DNA from: an uncultured Anaeromyxobacter sp.
GTDB lineage: Bacteria; Myxococcota; Myxococcia; Myxococcales; Anaeromyxobacteraceae
Length of the DNA: 40,199 nt
NCBI GenBank assembly: GCA_903855945.1
Contig: CAIOAK010000059.1
Span: forward strand, 1 to 40,199
Reading direction: 5' to 3'
Shown here: positions 39,461 to 40,199 of the stretch, one piece after another
Position numbering within the stretch: position 1 is the first letter of the stretch
How the letters are laid out: every line of letters starts with the position of its first letter
Made by a program: the position numbers and the translations under genes
The notes under the pieces: model-generated
Database searches by the model: none
Seen by the model: the letters and a program-made list of their open reading frames with translations, nothing else
What the model was told of the DNA's origin: nothing

Positions 39461-39931
39461 ATGATCCTTCCGATCCTCGCTTCACTCATCGTGACGGCAT
39501 CGCCGCCGGCTCCCTCCTGCACCGGCACGCTCTCCGGATCCGTCCGGGCCTCCTTCACCTGCGCCGCCGAGGTGGTCCGCGACGATCAGGGGCACGACTT
39601 CCTGGTGATCGGCGTGAAGGGCGACATCGAGGGCGTCCCCTCCTTCGTCCCCGGATCCTTCGACGTCACCGGACTGCTCCGCCCCGGGGTCTACACCCTC
39701 GAACAGCTGGGGTTCGGAAAGGCGAGCGTAGCGGCCGACGACCGGACCCTCTACACGGCGACCAAGACCACCGGCCAGCGTGGCGAGGTGACCATCTTCT
39801 TCTCCCGCGTCGATCCCGCGCCCGGCGGCAAGGGTGCGCCCCGCGTCCGGGGCACCTACCGCGCTCGCCTCATCCCGGCGGGCGGTGGCAAGAAGGGAGA
39901 GGTGATCGTCTCGGTCGACTTCGCGACCTGA
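39461..39931 (+). CDS. Small secreted two-cysteine protein (family member B)
   Basis: 156 residues from the ATG at 39461; no Shine-Dalgarno is visible. Short signal peptide MILPILASLIVTASPPAPS, then C-T-G-T-L-S-G-S-V-R-A-S-F-T-C, matching the C-x-G-x-[VL]-S-G-x-V-x3-F-x-C start of the protein encoded at 32745-33242. The alignment can be carried on through PSFVPGSF / KSFAPVTF, an R-G-[ED]-[VI] strand (GEVTIFF / GDIEVEV) and YRARLIPAG / VHAHLVPAA, so the two are paralogues. The chain looks all-beta. Function unknown. It is preceded by the palindrome at 39406 and followed 44 bp later by the anchored-protein gene. Confidence 0.72.
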   Translation: MILPILASLIVTASPPAPSCTGTLSGSVRASFTCAAEVVRDDQGHDFLVIGVKGDIEGVPSFVPGSFDVTGLLRPGVYTLEQLGFGKASVAADDRTLYTATKTTGQRGEVTIFFSRVDPAPGGKGAPRVRGTYRARLIPAGGGKKGEVIVSVDFAT

Positions 39932-39975
39932 ACGGGCAGCGCGCCGGCCGCAGGTTGAGGTAAGGTGCCCCACTC

Positions 39976-40199
39976 ATGGCGCTCGTCGAACTCGAACCCC
40001 AGTCCCGAGGGACCCGCAAGGGCGGACGCGCAGGTTCCGTGTTCATCGGCCTCGTTCTCGCCGCGATCGCCGCCGGGGTCGGCTACTGGCTGGGGCGCCG
40101 CGATCCGCCCCCCTCCCATGTACCAGCCGTGAACTCGGCCGCGCCGCTCGCGCCCCCGGTCGCGCCGGTCGCCCCGACCGGTGCCGCACCGGCCGCCGC
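39976..40199 (+). CDS. Partial membrane-anchored Pro/Ala-rich protein (3' end outside window)
   Basis: 74 codons visible from the ATG at 39976; the gene runs off the window. A short charged N-terminus (MALVELEPQSRGTRKGGRAG) is followed by one membrane helix (SVFIGLVLAAIAAGVGYWLG), an RRD stop-transfer and a Pro/Ala/Val-rich periplasmic linker. This plan suits anchored envelope proteins whose folded domain is C-terminal, but the missing part prevents naming. A GAGG/AAGG sequence at 39957-39965 may be either a ribosome site or a -10 (GGTAAGGT) for a near-leaderless mRNA. Confidence 0.6.
   Translation, partial: MALVELEPQSRGTRKGGRAGSVFIGLVLAAIAAGVGYWLGRRDPPPSHVPAVNSAAPLAPPVAPVAPTGAAPAA

Noticed and set aside
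1-40199. CRISPR arrays, insertion sequences, prophage or integron parts
   Set aside because: No regularly spaced repeats, transposase, integrase or phage structural genes and no terminal inverted repeats or target duplications were seen.

Overview
The window reads as chromosomal DNA of a GC-rich, GTG-start-using, didermic delta-type bacterium. The high GC, the many lipoproteins and Ala/Pro-rich secreted proteins, the STAS-MlaE permease and the short promoter spacers suggest Myxococcota, possibly Anaeromyxobacter-like; this is inference from style and gene content. I see 35 protein genes (the last cut by the window edge) and no rRNA, tRNA, CRISPR array, insertion sequence or phage module. Genes are densely packed and several convergent pairs overlap at their 3' ends.

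Layout. 1-6.7 kb: a DUF4833 protein divergent from a secreted protein with a near-complete S1/P1 nuclease-phospholipase C zinc ligand set; then a minus-strand run of S46 dipeptidyl-peptidase, GNAT acetyltransferase and metallophosphoesterase lipoprotein. 6.7-10.5 kb: an Mla/Pqi-type lipid transport operon (STAS-MlaE permease, MlaF ATPase, MlaD, PqiC-like lipoprotein) preceded by a small secreted protein. 10.6-13.6 kb: a divergent ArgJ, a LppP/LprE+META protein and a PAP2 phosphatase. 13.6-15.8 kb: a Tsx-like outer-membrane channel and a UraA permease, which together would carry nucleosides/nucleobases across both membranes. 15.9-20.3 kb: an ATP-grasp ligase plus esterase pair, an acyl-CoA synthetase, and a four-cysteine protein. 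20.3-26.1 kb: a complete tripartite RND efflux operon. 26.3-31.5 kb: an M1 metallopeptidase coupled to a membrane protein, a lipoprotein and ECF-like sigma factor, and a PH-like membrane protein coupled to a 63-aa membrane protein. 31.5-33.3 kb: an operon of three small exported proteins. 33.4-35.8 kb: a secreted protein and two divergent family 2 glycosyltransferases. 35.9-39.4 kb: a 1019-residue multicopper oxidase with a strong terminator and an unusually A/T-rich upstream region holding a perfect FNR-type box. 39.4 kb to the end: a paralogue of the 33-kb two-cysteine secreted protein and a truncated membrane-anchored protein.

The content is mostly envelope biology: lipid trafficking, efflux, outer-membrane channels, periplasmic peptidases and lipoproteins. 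The points most worth following are the S1/P1-PLC-like enzyme with its odd start, the ATP-grasp/esterase pair, the two-cysteine secreted family, and the FNR box in front of the multicopper oxidase. Promoters tend to follow an extended -10 pattern, KGNTANNNT, sometimes so close to the start codon that the transcript would be leaderless.
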